A DNA stretch of 6,611 nucleotides, taken from NCBI GenBank assembly GCA_021732945.1, contig JAKFWB010000097.1, positions 1-6,611 on the forward strand, given 5' to 3'. Of the stretch, positions 1 through 5,791 are shown piece after piece; within the stretch, counting starts at the first letter, position 1, and each line of letters begins with the position of its first letter. The notes below the pieces were generated by a model. The model did no database searches. It was given only the letters and a program-made list of their open reading frames with translations, and was not told the DNA's origin. Source of the stretch: Porphyrobacter sp. Lineage in GTDB: Bacteria > Pseudomonadota > Alphaproteobacteria > Sphingomonadales > Sphingomonadaceae. The translations under genes and the position numbers were made by a program.

Positions 1-398
1 AGGCCTGCCTGCCGATCCCGCGCGAGGCGGTTATGCACGATTGGTGGATCAGCCTGATTGCCGCCGCTTGCGGCACGGTGGTCTTCGATCCCGTGCCGCA
101 CATTGATTATCGCATCCACGGCAGCAATGTCTCCAACCCGCGCGAGGCATCGGCGAGCGCGGCGATGAGCGAAGCCAATTACCGCGTGGTGATGCAGCAG
201 AAGCTGGCCGTGCGCGCGCGGCAAGCCGCCGCCCTTGCCGAACGGCTGGAGACGACCGCACCTGATGCGGCCGCCCTCGCTCGGCAATTCGCCCAATTGC
301 CCGATATCGGCTTTGTCGCCCGCCGCCTGTCTATCTTGCGCCACGGCTTCCTGTTCCCCGGGGTTTGGAGAAATCTGGCTTTGGCGGTAGCAAGCTGA
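1..398 (+). CDS. Family 2 glycosyltransferase, C-terminal fragment (5' end outside window)
   Basis: This is the last 131 or so residues of a glycosyltransferase that would transfer a sugar from a nucleotide-sugar donor at the cytoplasmic face of the membrane. The reading frame is open from base 3, ahead of the first Met at 33, so that Met is internal. The recognisable part is the end of the GT-A fold as seen in rhamnosyltransferase-like family 2 enzymes: MHDWW, a short Gly/Ala stretch, then a YRIHGSNVSN block, equivalent to the usual HDWW and YRqHg.N motifs. A basic helix with Leu/Phe follows and ends the protein in the family manner. The DXD donor-binding region lies upstream and is not visible. 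The stop is 12 bases before the next gene in the same direction, so the two are probably co-transcribed. The acceptor could be the lasso peptide's modified C-terminus or, equally, an unrelated surface polysaccharide. The sequence cannot decide. Confidence 0.82.
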   Translation, partial: ACLPIPREAVMHDWWISLIAAACGTVVFDPVPHIDYRIHGSNVSNPREASASAAMSEANYRVVMQQKLAVRARQAAALAERLETTAPDAAALARQFAQLPDIGFVARRLSILRHGFLFPGVWRNLALAVAS

Positions 399-410
399 CC
401 ATGGACGCCC

Positions 411-1604
411 ATGGCCCCGGCCAAAGCAGATGCTGACATGACTTCGACCGAAACGGCTGACCGGTTTCTGGCGCAATGCGTGCGGTGCAGCCTTGCATCG
501 GAGCCTTTGCCTCTATGGCCAGCGGCCTGGGACATCGAGGCCGATGGTGACCTTTTGGCCGCGCGGGCCGAGTTTCACGGCATCGCGGCGCTGCTGGCGC
601 GCTTGGTGGCGCAGGCCGAGGGCTGGCCCAATGCCGTGCGAGATCGATTGCAAAGCGAAGCGCGGCTCGTGGGACTGTGGGAGGAAATGCACTTCGCCGC
701 GATCACTCGCCTGATCACGGCGCTGGCCGAAGGCGGCGTGCCAACGCTGGTGATGAAGGGCACGGCGCTGGCCTACCTCTATCATCCCGATCCGGCGATG
801 CGGCGGCGCGGCGATACTGATCTGCTGGTTCACCCGGCCGATCTCGATCGCACTCGCGCCATTCTGGCCGCTCAAGGCTGCCACCGCCGCGATGACCCCT
901 ATGGCTTGTTCTTTCAGGAAACCTGGGAGATCGCTTGCGGCGCTGGGCTAACCCATTGCCTTGATCTGCACTGGGAACCGGCCGATCGCCCGATCTTGCA
1001 AAAGGTTCTGCGTGCGGGCGAATTTTGGGAGCGCAGCATACCAGTCCCGCAGCTGCACCCCGAAGCGCGCGCGCCCGAGCCAATGCTGATGCTGGTGCAC
1101 GGGGCAATCAATCAGGCCTGGCACGTCGCACGCGGTTTCTTCGTCGATGACGTACGGGTTACCGGCGGGCGGCGGCTGATCTGGTCGGTTGATTACGCCT
1201 ATATTGCGGCCCGCTTCAGCGACGCCGATTGGCAGCGGCTTGTGACCTTTTGCCACGACCGGCAAGTCTCTCCGTTGGTTCATGCTGCGCTGATCGGTGC
1301 GCGGGAGGATATCGGGTTGCAGCCGCCAGAAGCGGTGATCGCCGCGATCGCCAGCGACACACGCCCATCGCCCGCCGCGCGTTACATTGCCGCGCCGGAC
1401 CGGCTGGGCGACATGTGGGCGGATGTCCGGGGGGCGGATTCTTTGGCTACGAAGGCGAAGATTCTGGGTTCAATGGTGTTCGCCCCGCGCGCGCATCTGG
1501 AAGACAAGTTTCCCGAACACGCCCATTGGCCGACTATTGCCCTGCAATTGCGGCGTTATGCAGGGGCTGTGGCGTGGCTGCGCAAACGCGGAGAGCGGCC
1601 GTGA
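411..1604 (+). CDS. Nucleotidyltransferase-fold protein (NTP_transf_5 type), putative lasso tailoring enzyme
   Basis: This 397-residue protein belongs by motif to the uncharacterised nucleotidyltransferase family often found beside HPr-kinase-like and PqqD-like genes. Visible signs are VMKGTAL at about 114-120 (the family lysine-glycine), then RRRGDTDLLV at about 131-140, with D135 and D137 as the likely metal-binding DxD pair, and LDLHW at about 184-188, a conserved block of the family. The N-terminal 100 residues and the C-terminal half are mostly helical. A related gene in the pseudomycoidin lasso cluster adds sugar to a phosphorylated C-terminus, so a similar role on a phospho-lasso peptide is inferred here, not shown. 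The start is uncertain: ATG at 411 has no clear ribosome-binding site, and an in-frame ATG at 438 would remove nine residues. The gene lies in the same frame as the glycosyltransferase, separated by one stop and four codons, and overlaps the exporter by four bases. Confidence 0.83.
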   Translation: MAPAKADADMTSTETADRFLAQCVRCSLASEPLPLWPAAWDIEADGDLLAARAEFHGIAALLARLVAQAEGWPNAVRDRLQSEARLVGLWEEMHFAAITRLITALAEGGVPTLVMKGTALAYLYHPDPAMRRRGDTDLLVHPADLDRTRAILAAQGCHRRDDPYGLFFQETWEIACGAGLTHCLDLHWEPADRPILQKVLRAGEFWERSIPVPQLHPEARAPEPMLMLVHGAINQAWHVARGFFVDDVRVTGGRRLIWSVDYAYIAARFSDADWQRLVTFCHDRQVSPLVHAALIGAREDIGLQPPEAVIAAIASDTRPSPAARYIAAPDRLGDMWADVRGADSLATKAKILGSMVFAPRAHLEDKFPEHAHWPTIALQLRRYAGAVAWLRKRGERP

Positions 1605-3259
1605 ACTTTACGTTTCTCAAAGACCGCGCGCGCCCGTTCTTGCCGGAATTGGCCTTGATCAGCGGCCTGTCCTTGCTGAGCGCCATGGCCAGCCTCGCGA
1701 TCCCGTGGCTAGCCGGATCGTTCCTGGCCGGCGTGCTGGGTGATACCGTGATTGACCTGCGCGCGACTGTATTGCTGCTGCTGGCGGCGCTCGTCGCTCT
1801 GGCGATCGTCAGCATCCTTGTCTCGATCCTTTCGGAACTGGCGTCGGGGCGCATTCTTTCCGGCCTGCGGCGTGAAACCCATGATCACCTGATGGCCCTG
1901 CCGATCACCTTCCATGACCAGAACCGGTCAGGCGAGCTGCTGTCACTGATGACTTATGAAACCGGACAGCTGAGCGGTTTCCTGACCCGCACGCTGGCCA
2001 ACGTGCCCTCGATGGTGATGACTGCGGGCGGAGCGATCATCCTGCTGTTCCTGCTGGATCCAGTCATGACGCTGGTGGTCCCGGTACTGATCATCATTTT
2101 TCTGCTGGCGATGAAGCTGATCGGGCGGCGACTGCGCATTCTTGCCCGGCGGGCGCGCAATGCCGATGTGCGGCTGGTCTGGCTGGGCAGCGACGATCTC
2201 GAAATGCTGCCAGCGATCAAGGCCTTTGCCACCGAGGACGCGCGCCAGAGCGAATATCACGTCGCCGCCGAGGATTCCCGCAAGCTCAGCCTGCAACGCA
2301 CGCGAATCTACGCCTTTATCGCGCCGGTGGTGTCGTTGGTGGCGGGCCTGGCCGCGATTGGCATCCTGTTGATCGGCAGCGAACAGATTGCAGAAGGCAC
2401 GCGCACGCCGGGCGAGTTGTTTTCCTTCCTGCTCTACGCCGCCTTGCTGACCCGCCCCGCCAGCGGCCTTGCCGACACCTATGGCGCCTTCCAGATGGCG
2501 CGCGGCACATTGGCGCGGCTTGAAGCAGTATTCGCCAAGCCGGCAGAACCAGGCTACGCCGCGCCGGGAGTGATCGAACGCGCGGCAGGCGCCATTGCGT
2601 TTGAAAACATCAGCTTCGCCTATCCGGGCCGCCCGCAGGTGCTGGAAGGGGCGAACCTTGCCATCGCGGCTGGCGAAGTGGTGGCGCTGACTGGTGCTAA
2701 CGGGATTGGCAAATCCACGCTGGTCCGCTTGTTGCTGCGTTACTACGATCCGCAAGCCGGGCGGATCACGCTCGACGGAGCGGATATCGCCACCCTTCAG
2801 GTGCAGGCGCTGCGCCGTCAGTTCGGCTATGTCCCGCAGCGGCCGCTGCTGCTCAACGGCACGATCCGCGAGAACATCATCTTTGGCGCAGACAACCGCG
2901 ACGCCGCCAGCGTCGAGCGCGCCGCCCAGATGGCGCAGGCGTGGGACTTCGCCCAACGCCTGCCGCAAGGGCTGGACACGATGATCGGTGATGATGGGGT
3001 GCGGCTGTCGGGCGGGCAACAGCAGCGCATCGCGCTCGCCCGGGCGCTGTACCGCGATCCGCCGATCTATATCTTCGACGAAGCGACCAGCATGTATGAT
3101 CTGGAGGGCGAAGCGGCCTTCGTCGAGTCCTGCGTCACTTTGCTGAAGGGGCGCACGGTGATCATCATCACCCACCGCCCCGCCAGCCTCGCGCTGGCCG
3201 ACCGGATCATCAATCTGGCCGAATGGGAGCAGGGCAAGCTGACTGCCAAGGATTCTTAA
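1601..3259 (+). CDS. ABC exporter, fused transmembrane and ATPase domains (lasso D-type)
   Basis: This 552-residue half-transporter should act as a homodimer in the inner membrane and is the likely exporter of the mature lasso peptide. About six hydrophobic segments lie within residues 15-290. The ATPase follows: A-loop Tyr341, Walker A GANGIGKST (365-373), Q-loop VPQ (411-413), signature LSGGQ (469-473), Walker B ending IFDE with Glu494, and H-loop His525. The D-loop reads SMYD where most exporters have SALD, a mild oddity. There is no N-terminal C39 peptidase domain, so leader removal is not done by this protein. The frame stays open upstream to 1229, but that part lies inside the nucleotidyltransferase gene and lacks membrane character. 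The start chosen is GTG at 1601, which overlaps the upstream stop as GTGA and has GGAGAG at 1590-1595, five bases before it. The stop overlaps that of the converging PqqD-like gene. Confidence 0.93.
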   Translation: MNFTFLKDRARPFLPELALISGLSLLSAMASLAIPWLAGSFLAGVLGDTVIDLRATVLLLLAALVALAIVSILVSILSELASGRILSGLRRETHDHLMALPITFHDQNRSGELLSLMTYETGQLSGFLTRTLANVPSMVMTAGGAIILLFLLDPVMTLVVPVLIIIFLLAMKLIGRRLRILARRARNADVRLVWLGSDDLEMLPAIKAFATEDARQSEYHVAAEDSRKLSLQRTRIYAFIAPVVSLVAGLAAIGILLIGSEQIAEGTRTPGELFSFLLYAALLTRPASGLADTYGAFQMARGTLARLEAVFAKPAEPGYAAPGVIERAAGAIAFENISFAYPGRPQVLEGANLAIAAGEVVALTGANGIGKSTLVRLLLRYYDPQAGRITLDGADIATLQVQALRRQFGYVPQRPLLLNGTIRENIIFGADNRDAASVERAAQMAQAWDFAQRLPQGLDTMIGDDGVRLSGGQQQRIALARALYRDPPIYIFDEATSMYDLEGEAAFVESCVTLLKGRTVIIITHRPASLALADRIINLAEWEQGKLTAKDS

Positions 3260-3531
3260 ACCGGGCTGACCAGCTTCTTTTCAGAAAGCTGTGCGATCAG
3301 CGCCTGCATATCGTGTTCGATCACATCGCGCGGCGCATCAAATTCCGCTTCGATGATGTCGCACAGATCGGTGAACGAGCATGGGCCTTGTGCCAGCCGA
3401 TCCCAGATCCGGCTGCCCACCGGATCAAGCCCGAAATACTGGCCGCTCGCCAGATCAAGCAGCACCATCTCGCCTGCGACCTCGCGCCCGATCGCATCGT
3501 CGGACACCTGAAACTGTCGCTGAAGCATCAT
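3256..3531 (-). CDS. PqqD-like RiPP recognition element (lasso B1 protein)
   Basis: This 91-residue stand-alone PqqD-family protein should bind the precursor leader and present it to the leader peptidase and cyclase. The family pattern is clear: GEMVLLDLASGQYFGLD (about 20-36) forms the beta-hairpin, VGSRIWDRL (38-46) is the conserved Gly/Ile-Trp helix, and two further helices end at EKKLV near the C-terminus. The length is typical of B1 proteins. In B1 proteins the leader Tyr and Pro of YxxPxLxxxG sit in a pocket formed between a strand and the last helix, and the precursor at 5653-5781 carries exactly that leader motif. Two consecutive ATGs (3531 and 3528) can start it. AGGAA at 3538-3542 is well placed for either. 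The first ATG overlaps the kinase stop as ATGA, implying translational coupling. The stop shares TTAA with the exporter stop on the other strand. No B2 protease partner is present in the window. Confidence 0.9.
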   Translation of the reverse strand: MMLQRQFQVSDDAIGREVAGEMVLLDLASGQYFGLDPVGSRIWDRLAQGPCSFTDLCDIIEAEFDAPRDVIEHDMQALIAQLSEKKLVSPV

Positions 3532-4382
3532 GGCGCGTTCCTGGTACCTTGGAATTCCGAAAGGATAGCAGCGACCACCTGCGGCAATTCGTCATAATGG
3601 CGCGGATAGTCAAGCGCCCGGCAGGGGATCAGCTGGCAGAGTTCCGCGATGCGAGAGAAATGCGCGCCCAGCCGCGCCTTATCCTCGACATCGAGCACAA
3701 AGGCATGCGGCAGCAACCGCGCCAGCGCCGCCGCACCATCCACTGGCGCAATCGACAGCGGCGCTGAATGATCATCGCCCAACAGATAGATCCGATCCAG
3801 CGGGCAGGCGACTTCGTGGAACGGCGCAATGGTCCCGCCCGCGATGCTTTGCTTTTCGTCCTCCTGCTCGGCGGGAAAGGTCAGGTTGAACAGATGCGCG
3901 GCACTATCAGCAAACAGACGCAGGTCTGATGGCTTGGGTTGCAGCCAGTAGCCATCGTCGCCGCGCACTAACTCGATCACGTCTTCGGTGAGGATCGGAT
4001 AGCCGGCCTTGGCCATTGCGCCTGCCAGAGTGGTCTTGCCGCTGCGGGATAGAGCAATGAAGGCGGCCGCACCTCCATCAATCACCACGGCGCTGCCATG
4101 CAAATACAGCCCGCCCAGATGATTGCCCACCAGCGGCACCACGCCGTGGCGGAACAGGCTGGAAAAATGATCCAGGTCCGTGCCCGGAGCGGGCCAGCCG
4201 GTCGCAGCACCGCAATCCGGCGCGATCAGAAAATCGGCTTCCCCTGCAAAGCGTACCAGAAATCCGTCATCCGTGCGGTGAAGTTCGGCCTTCACTTCGC
4301 CATCTGGCAGAACCCATCGATCATAGGGCGTGGAGGCCAGTGGCGGCTGGAGGCGCGGAGGATGCGCTTGCAGGGTCAGCAT
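3528..4382 (-). CDS. HPr-kinase-like peptide kinase (lasso K protein)
   Basis: This 284-residue protein resembles the kinases that phosphorylate the C-terminal Ser side chain of paeninodin and pseudomycoidin. The diagnostic order of HPr kinase is preserved: LHGSAV with His95, then a P-loop ALSRSGKTT at 110-118 some 15 residues on, then ILTEDVIEL (130-138) in the place of the LVADDNVEI block. The P-loop is degenerate. The first Gly of GxSGxGKS is Ala110 and the middle Gly is Arg113, while the Gly-Lys-Thr core remains; the acidic pair is Glu133-Asp134 where HPr kinase has Asp-Asp. The 90-residue N-terminal half shows no domain I recognise. The predicted core ends in Thr42 of the precursor, a plausible phosphate acceptor, though the characterised relatives act on Ser. 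The start lies 10 bases after the methyltransferase stop, and the stop overlaps the PqqD-like start. A regulatory HPr kinase is less likely, since no HPr gene is nearby and the neighbours are all RiPP genes. Confidence 0.88.
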   Translation of the reverse strand: MLTLQAHPPRLQPPLASTPYDRWVLPDGEVKAELHRTDDGFLVRFAGEADFLIAPDCGAATGWPAPGTDLDHFSSLFRHGVVPLVGNHLGGLYLHGSAVVIDGGAAAFIALSRSGKTTLAGAMAKAGYPILTEDVIELVRGDDGYWLQPKPSDLRLFADSAAHLFNLTFPAEQEDEKQSIAGGTIAPFHEVACPLDRIYLLGDDHSAPLSIAPVDGAAALARLLPHAFVLDVEDKARLGAHFSRIAELCQLIPCRALDYPRHYDELPQVVAAILSEFQGTRNAP

Positions 4383-4392
4383 CGCAGCCCGG

Positions 4393-5520
4393 TCATAGCG
4401 CGCAGTGATGCGCCAGCACCGACGTCACAAAATCACGGATTGCCTCTTCCGTCGGCAGCATATCAGGCCATTCCGCCAGCACCTTTGCCGTGATTGCCGC
4501 GCCGGTACGCTCGCCATCAACCTGCGCCAGCACAAAGGCGCGCGCCTTGCCTTCATGGCTGAGCGCGAGCGCACGGTCAGGCTGCTTGACCAGATCGGCG
4601 GGGCTGATAACGGTGCTCTTGAACGTCGACATCTGCTGGCGCGGTGCGCCATGCGGGGGCTGGATCGTCCAGGAAATCATCATGTCATCGGCCCGGAACC
4701 GGATCGACACCCCGATCTGATCGCCCGCTTCCACTGCGAAACTCTGCGATGCGGGCAGGAACGCCTGCGAGCGTTGAATGCTGTCGGGCGAGAGCGGATT
4801 GTTGGTCATCCGGACATCCCCCGCAAGGTGGCAATCGAACCAGCCAGCAACCCCATCAAACCGCCCGGCACGCGTCGCGGTCAGCATAGCCTCGAACCGG
4901 TAGAAATCGGTATTCGTATCCGCCAGATCAACATGGCCGAGTGCGACGGGGGCAGCAATCAGATCATCAGGGCTCAGCTGGTGGCTGTAGCGCACGTTGC
5001 GGCTGAGCTCATCCAGCCAGCGATATGGCGGCGGGACAATCTCCTGCGCCCAGCCAGCGGCCTTGGCGAGGCAGGCATCGGACGAAACCCCGGCGACCAT
5101 CAGGTCCAGCGATTGCGGGATCATGGTTCCGCCCGGCTTCAGAAACCGTCGCCGCGCGTCGCGCATCATGCCAATAATGCCGTAATCGAAGCCGAAAAAG
5201 CCGACATGGTCGCAGATAATCAGATCGACCTGTTCCGGAAGTTCGGTGCGGAAAGTCGAACCGCTGATACACTTATAACGGCCGGCCATCCCGGCCTTCG
5301 TCATGACTTCGCGCGCCAGATGGATCGCGTCGCTGCTGTCGATACCCCAGACCTTGCCTGCACCTGCTTCGAGGCAGAACAAGCCCAGCACCCCGACCCC
5401 GCAACCGAGATCAGCCGCAAGGCCTCCCGGCTTCAGCACTGCCGCAATTGCTCGCCGAAAGAGCGCATTGCGCCCCGGCAGAGACAGGTATTCGATATGT
5501 TCGGCCAGAGCGTCTGACAT
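4393..5520 (-). CDS. SAM-dependent methyltransferase with arginine-methyltransferase-like architecture
   Basis: This 375-residue class I methyltransferase has SAM motif I DLGCGVGVLG (37-46), acidic Asp61 ending strand 2, and then LKPGGTMIPQS (127-137). The order, the AGAGKVWGID segment and a beta-rich C-terminal half containing GWFDCHLAG (226-234) match the protein arginine methyltransferase (PRMT) plan. However, the PRMT double-E loop reads CDHVGFFGFDYG (103-114): the first Glu appears as Asp104 and the second as Tyr113. The THW loop is replaced by SIQRSQ (247-252). Arginine is therefore an unlikely substrate. The last 55 residues form an extra segment that may be a small winged-helix domain. 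The start chosen is ATG 5520; TTG 5532 is in frame, and neither has a good ribosome-binding site. It lies downstream of the terminator that follows the precursor and just before the kinase. The target is probably the lasso peptide, at a site that cannot be read from sequence. Confidence 0.88.
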   Translation of the reverse strand: MSDALAEHIEYLSLPGRNALFRRAIAAVLKPGGLAADLGCGVGVLGLFCLEAGAGKVWGIDSSDAIHLAREVMTKAGMAGRYKCISGSTFRTELPEQVDLIICDHVGFFGFDYGIIGMMRDARRRFLKPGGTMIPQSLDLMVAGVSSDACLAKAAGWAQEIVPPPYRWLDELSRNVRYSHQLSPDDLIAAPVALGHVDLADTNTDFYRFEAMLTATRAGRFDGVAGWFDCHLAGDVRMTNNPLSPDSIQRSQAFLPASQSFAVEAGDQIGVSIRFRADDMMISWTIQPPHGAPRQQMSTFKSTVISPADLVKQPDRALALSHEGKARAFVLAQVDGERTGAAITAKVLAEWPDMLPTEEAIRDFVTSVLAHHCAL

Positions 5521-5589
5521 GGCTCGGGTCAATTCACCAGTGTTGCGAACGTAGCATTGCTCTGTCGTCGTAGCCGCTCAATGCAAAGA

Positions 5590-5620
5590 AGCCCCCGCCC
5601 AACATAGTCAGGCAGGGGCT
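5590..5620 (-). terminator. Rho-independent terminator or attenuator after the precursor gene
   Basis: The minus-strand transcript can form a 10-pair stem (arms 5611-5620 and 5590-5599) with an 11-base loop, followed by UUCUUU at 5584-5589. One pair is U-G on this strand but would be a C-A mismatch on the plus strand, which fits minus-strand function. It lies 32 bases past the precursor stop and 69 bases before the methyltransferase start. A partial terminator here would keep precursor transcript in excess over the enzymes downstream, as is common in RiPP operons. The remaining bases of the 5521-5652 gap show no gene and no convincing promoter. Confidence 0.75.
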
Positions 5621-5652
5621 CTAAATTCATAAGCTACGGACGATCTAAGCGT

Positions 5653-5781
5653 TCAGGTCTGAACCATCATGACGCCGGCATCCATCATCATGGTGCCGCT
5701 GCCGCCAGTCAGGTTACGCACTGAGCCGAACTCAACCAGACGCGGGGCCGAATAGGCGGTCTTGGTGGTTTCCTTGGTCAT
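5653..5781 (-). CDS. Lasso peptide precursor (A), 42 residues
   Basis: A short gene encodes a 42-residue peptide of classical lasso precursor form. The leader contains Tyr10-x-x-Pro13-x-Leu15-x-x-x-Gly19 (YSAPRLVEFG), the motif bound by PqqD-like B1 proteins, followed by five residues and Thr25. This reproduces YxxPxLxxxGxxxxxTx. With Thr at the penultimate leader position, cleavage falls between Gly26 and Gly27 and the core is GSGTMMMDAGVMMVQT. Asp34 is then core position 8, giving an 8-residue Gly1-Asp8 macrolactam and an 8-residue tail. If cleavage were before Gly26 the ring would have nine members. The core has five Met and no aromatic, Cys, Lys, Arg or His. The ATG at 5781 is 8 bases after the cyclase stop, preceded by AGGA at 5788-5791 with good spacing. 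The C-terminal Thr is a candidate for the kinase. The family assignment is secure from the leader and the neighbours; ring size and tailoring are inference. Confidence 0.92.
   Translation of the reverse strand: MTKETTKTAYSAPRLVEFGSVRNLTGGSGTMMMDAGVMMVQT
5656..5703 (-). other. Predicted lasso core peptide region
   Basis: These 16 codons encode the predicted mature part, precursor residues 27-42. Gly27 would supply the amino group and Asp34 (codon 5680-5682) the side-chain carboxylate of the isopeptide bond. Summing residue masses by hand, the unmodified cyclised product has a monoisotopic neutral mass near 1627.65, or about 1645.66 if linear. The boundary rests on the leader Thr(-2) rule and not on experiment. 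Confidence 0.75.
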
Positions 5782-5787
5782 GTCTGG

Positions 5788-5791
5788 TCCT
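5788..5791 (-). promoter_or_regulatory. Ribosome-binding site of the precursor gene
   Basis: AGGA on the minus strand lies six bases before the precursor ATG, and its first base pair overlaps the TAG stop of the cyclase (5790-5792). Ribosomes ending the cyclase can therefore reload on the precursor, which supports the reality of this short gene and implies it is carried on the cyclase transcript. Confidence 0.7.

Noticed and set aside
1229..1600. N-terminal extension of the exporter frame
   Set aside because: This part lies inside the nucleotidyltransferase gene, is Cys/Arg-rich and not membrane-like, while the GTG at 1601 has a good ribosome-binding site and the usual exporter N-terminus.
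1943..3175. Long minus-strand open frame of 410 codons antisense to the exporter
   Set aside because: It mirrors a strong ABC exporter gene in high-GC DNA, where long antisense frames are expected. Its protein is rich in Gln, Arg and His without any domain pattern.
3271..3291. Six-pair hairpin CAGCTT/AAGCTG just past the exporter stop
   Set aside because: It has no following U tract on the plus strand and lies inside the PqqD-like coding region, so a terminator role is not supported.
4405..5517. Plus-strand open frame of 370 codons antisense to the methyltransferase
   Set aside because: The minus-strand gene has clear SAM-binding motifs and operon spacing. The plus-strand product is a low-quality Arg/His-rich sequence and a shadow of it.
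5521..5589. Possible promoter for the methyltransferase (TTGAGC, 17-base gap, AATGCT on the minus strand)
   Set aside because: The -10 match is only three of six and the region is not AT-rich. It cannot be separated from chance by eye.
5662..5691. Repeated CAT triplets suggesting a microsatellite
   Set aside because: They are the antisense of the Met codons (ATG) of the lasso core, in frame and interspersed with other codons.
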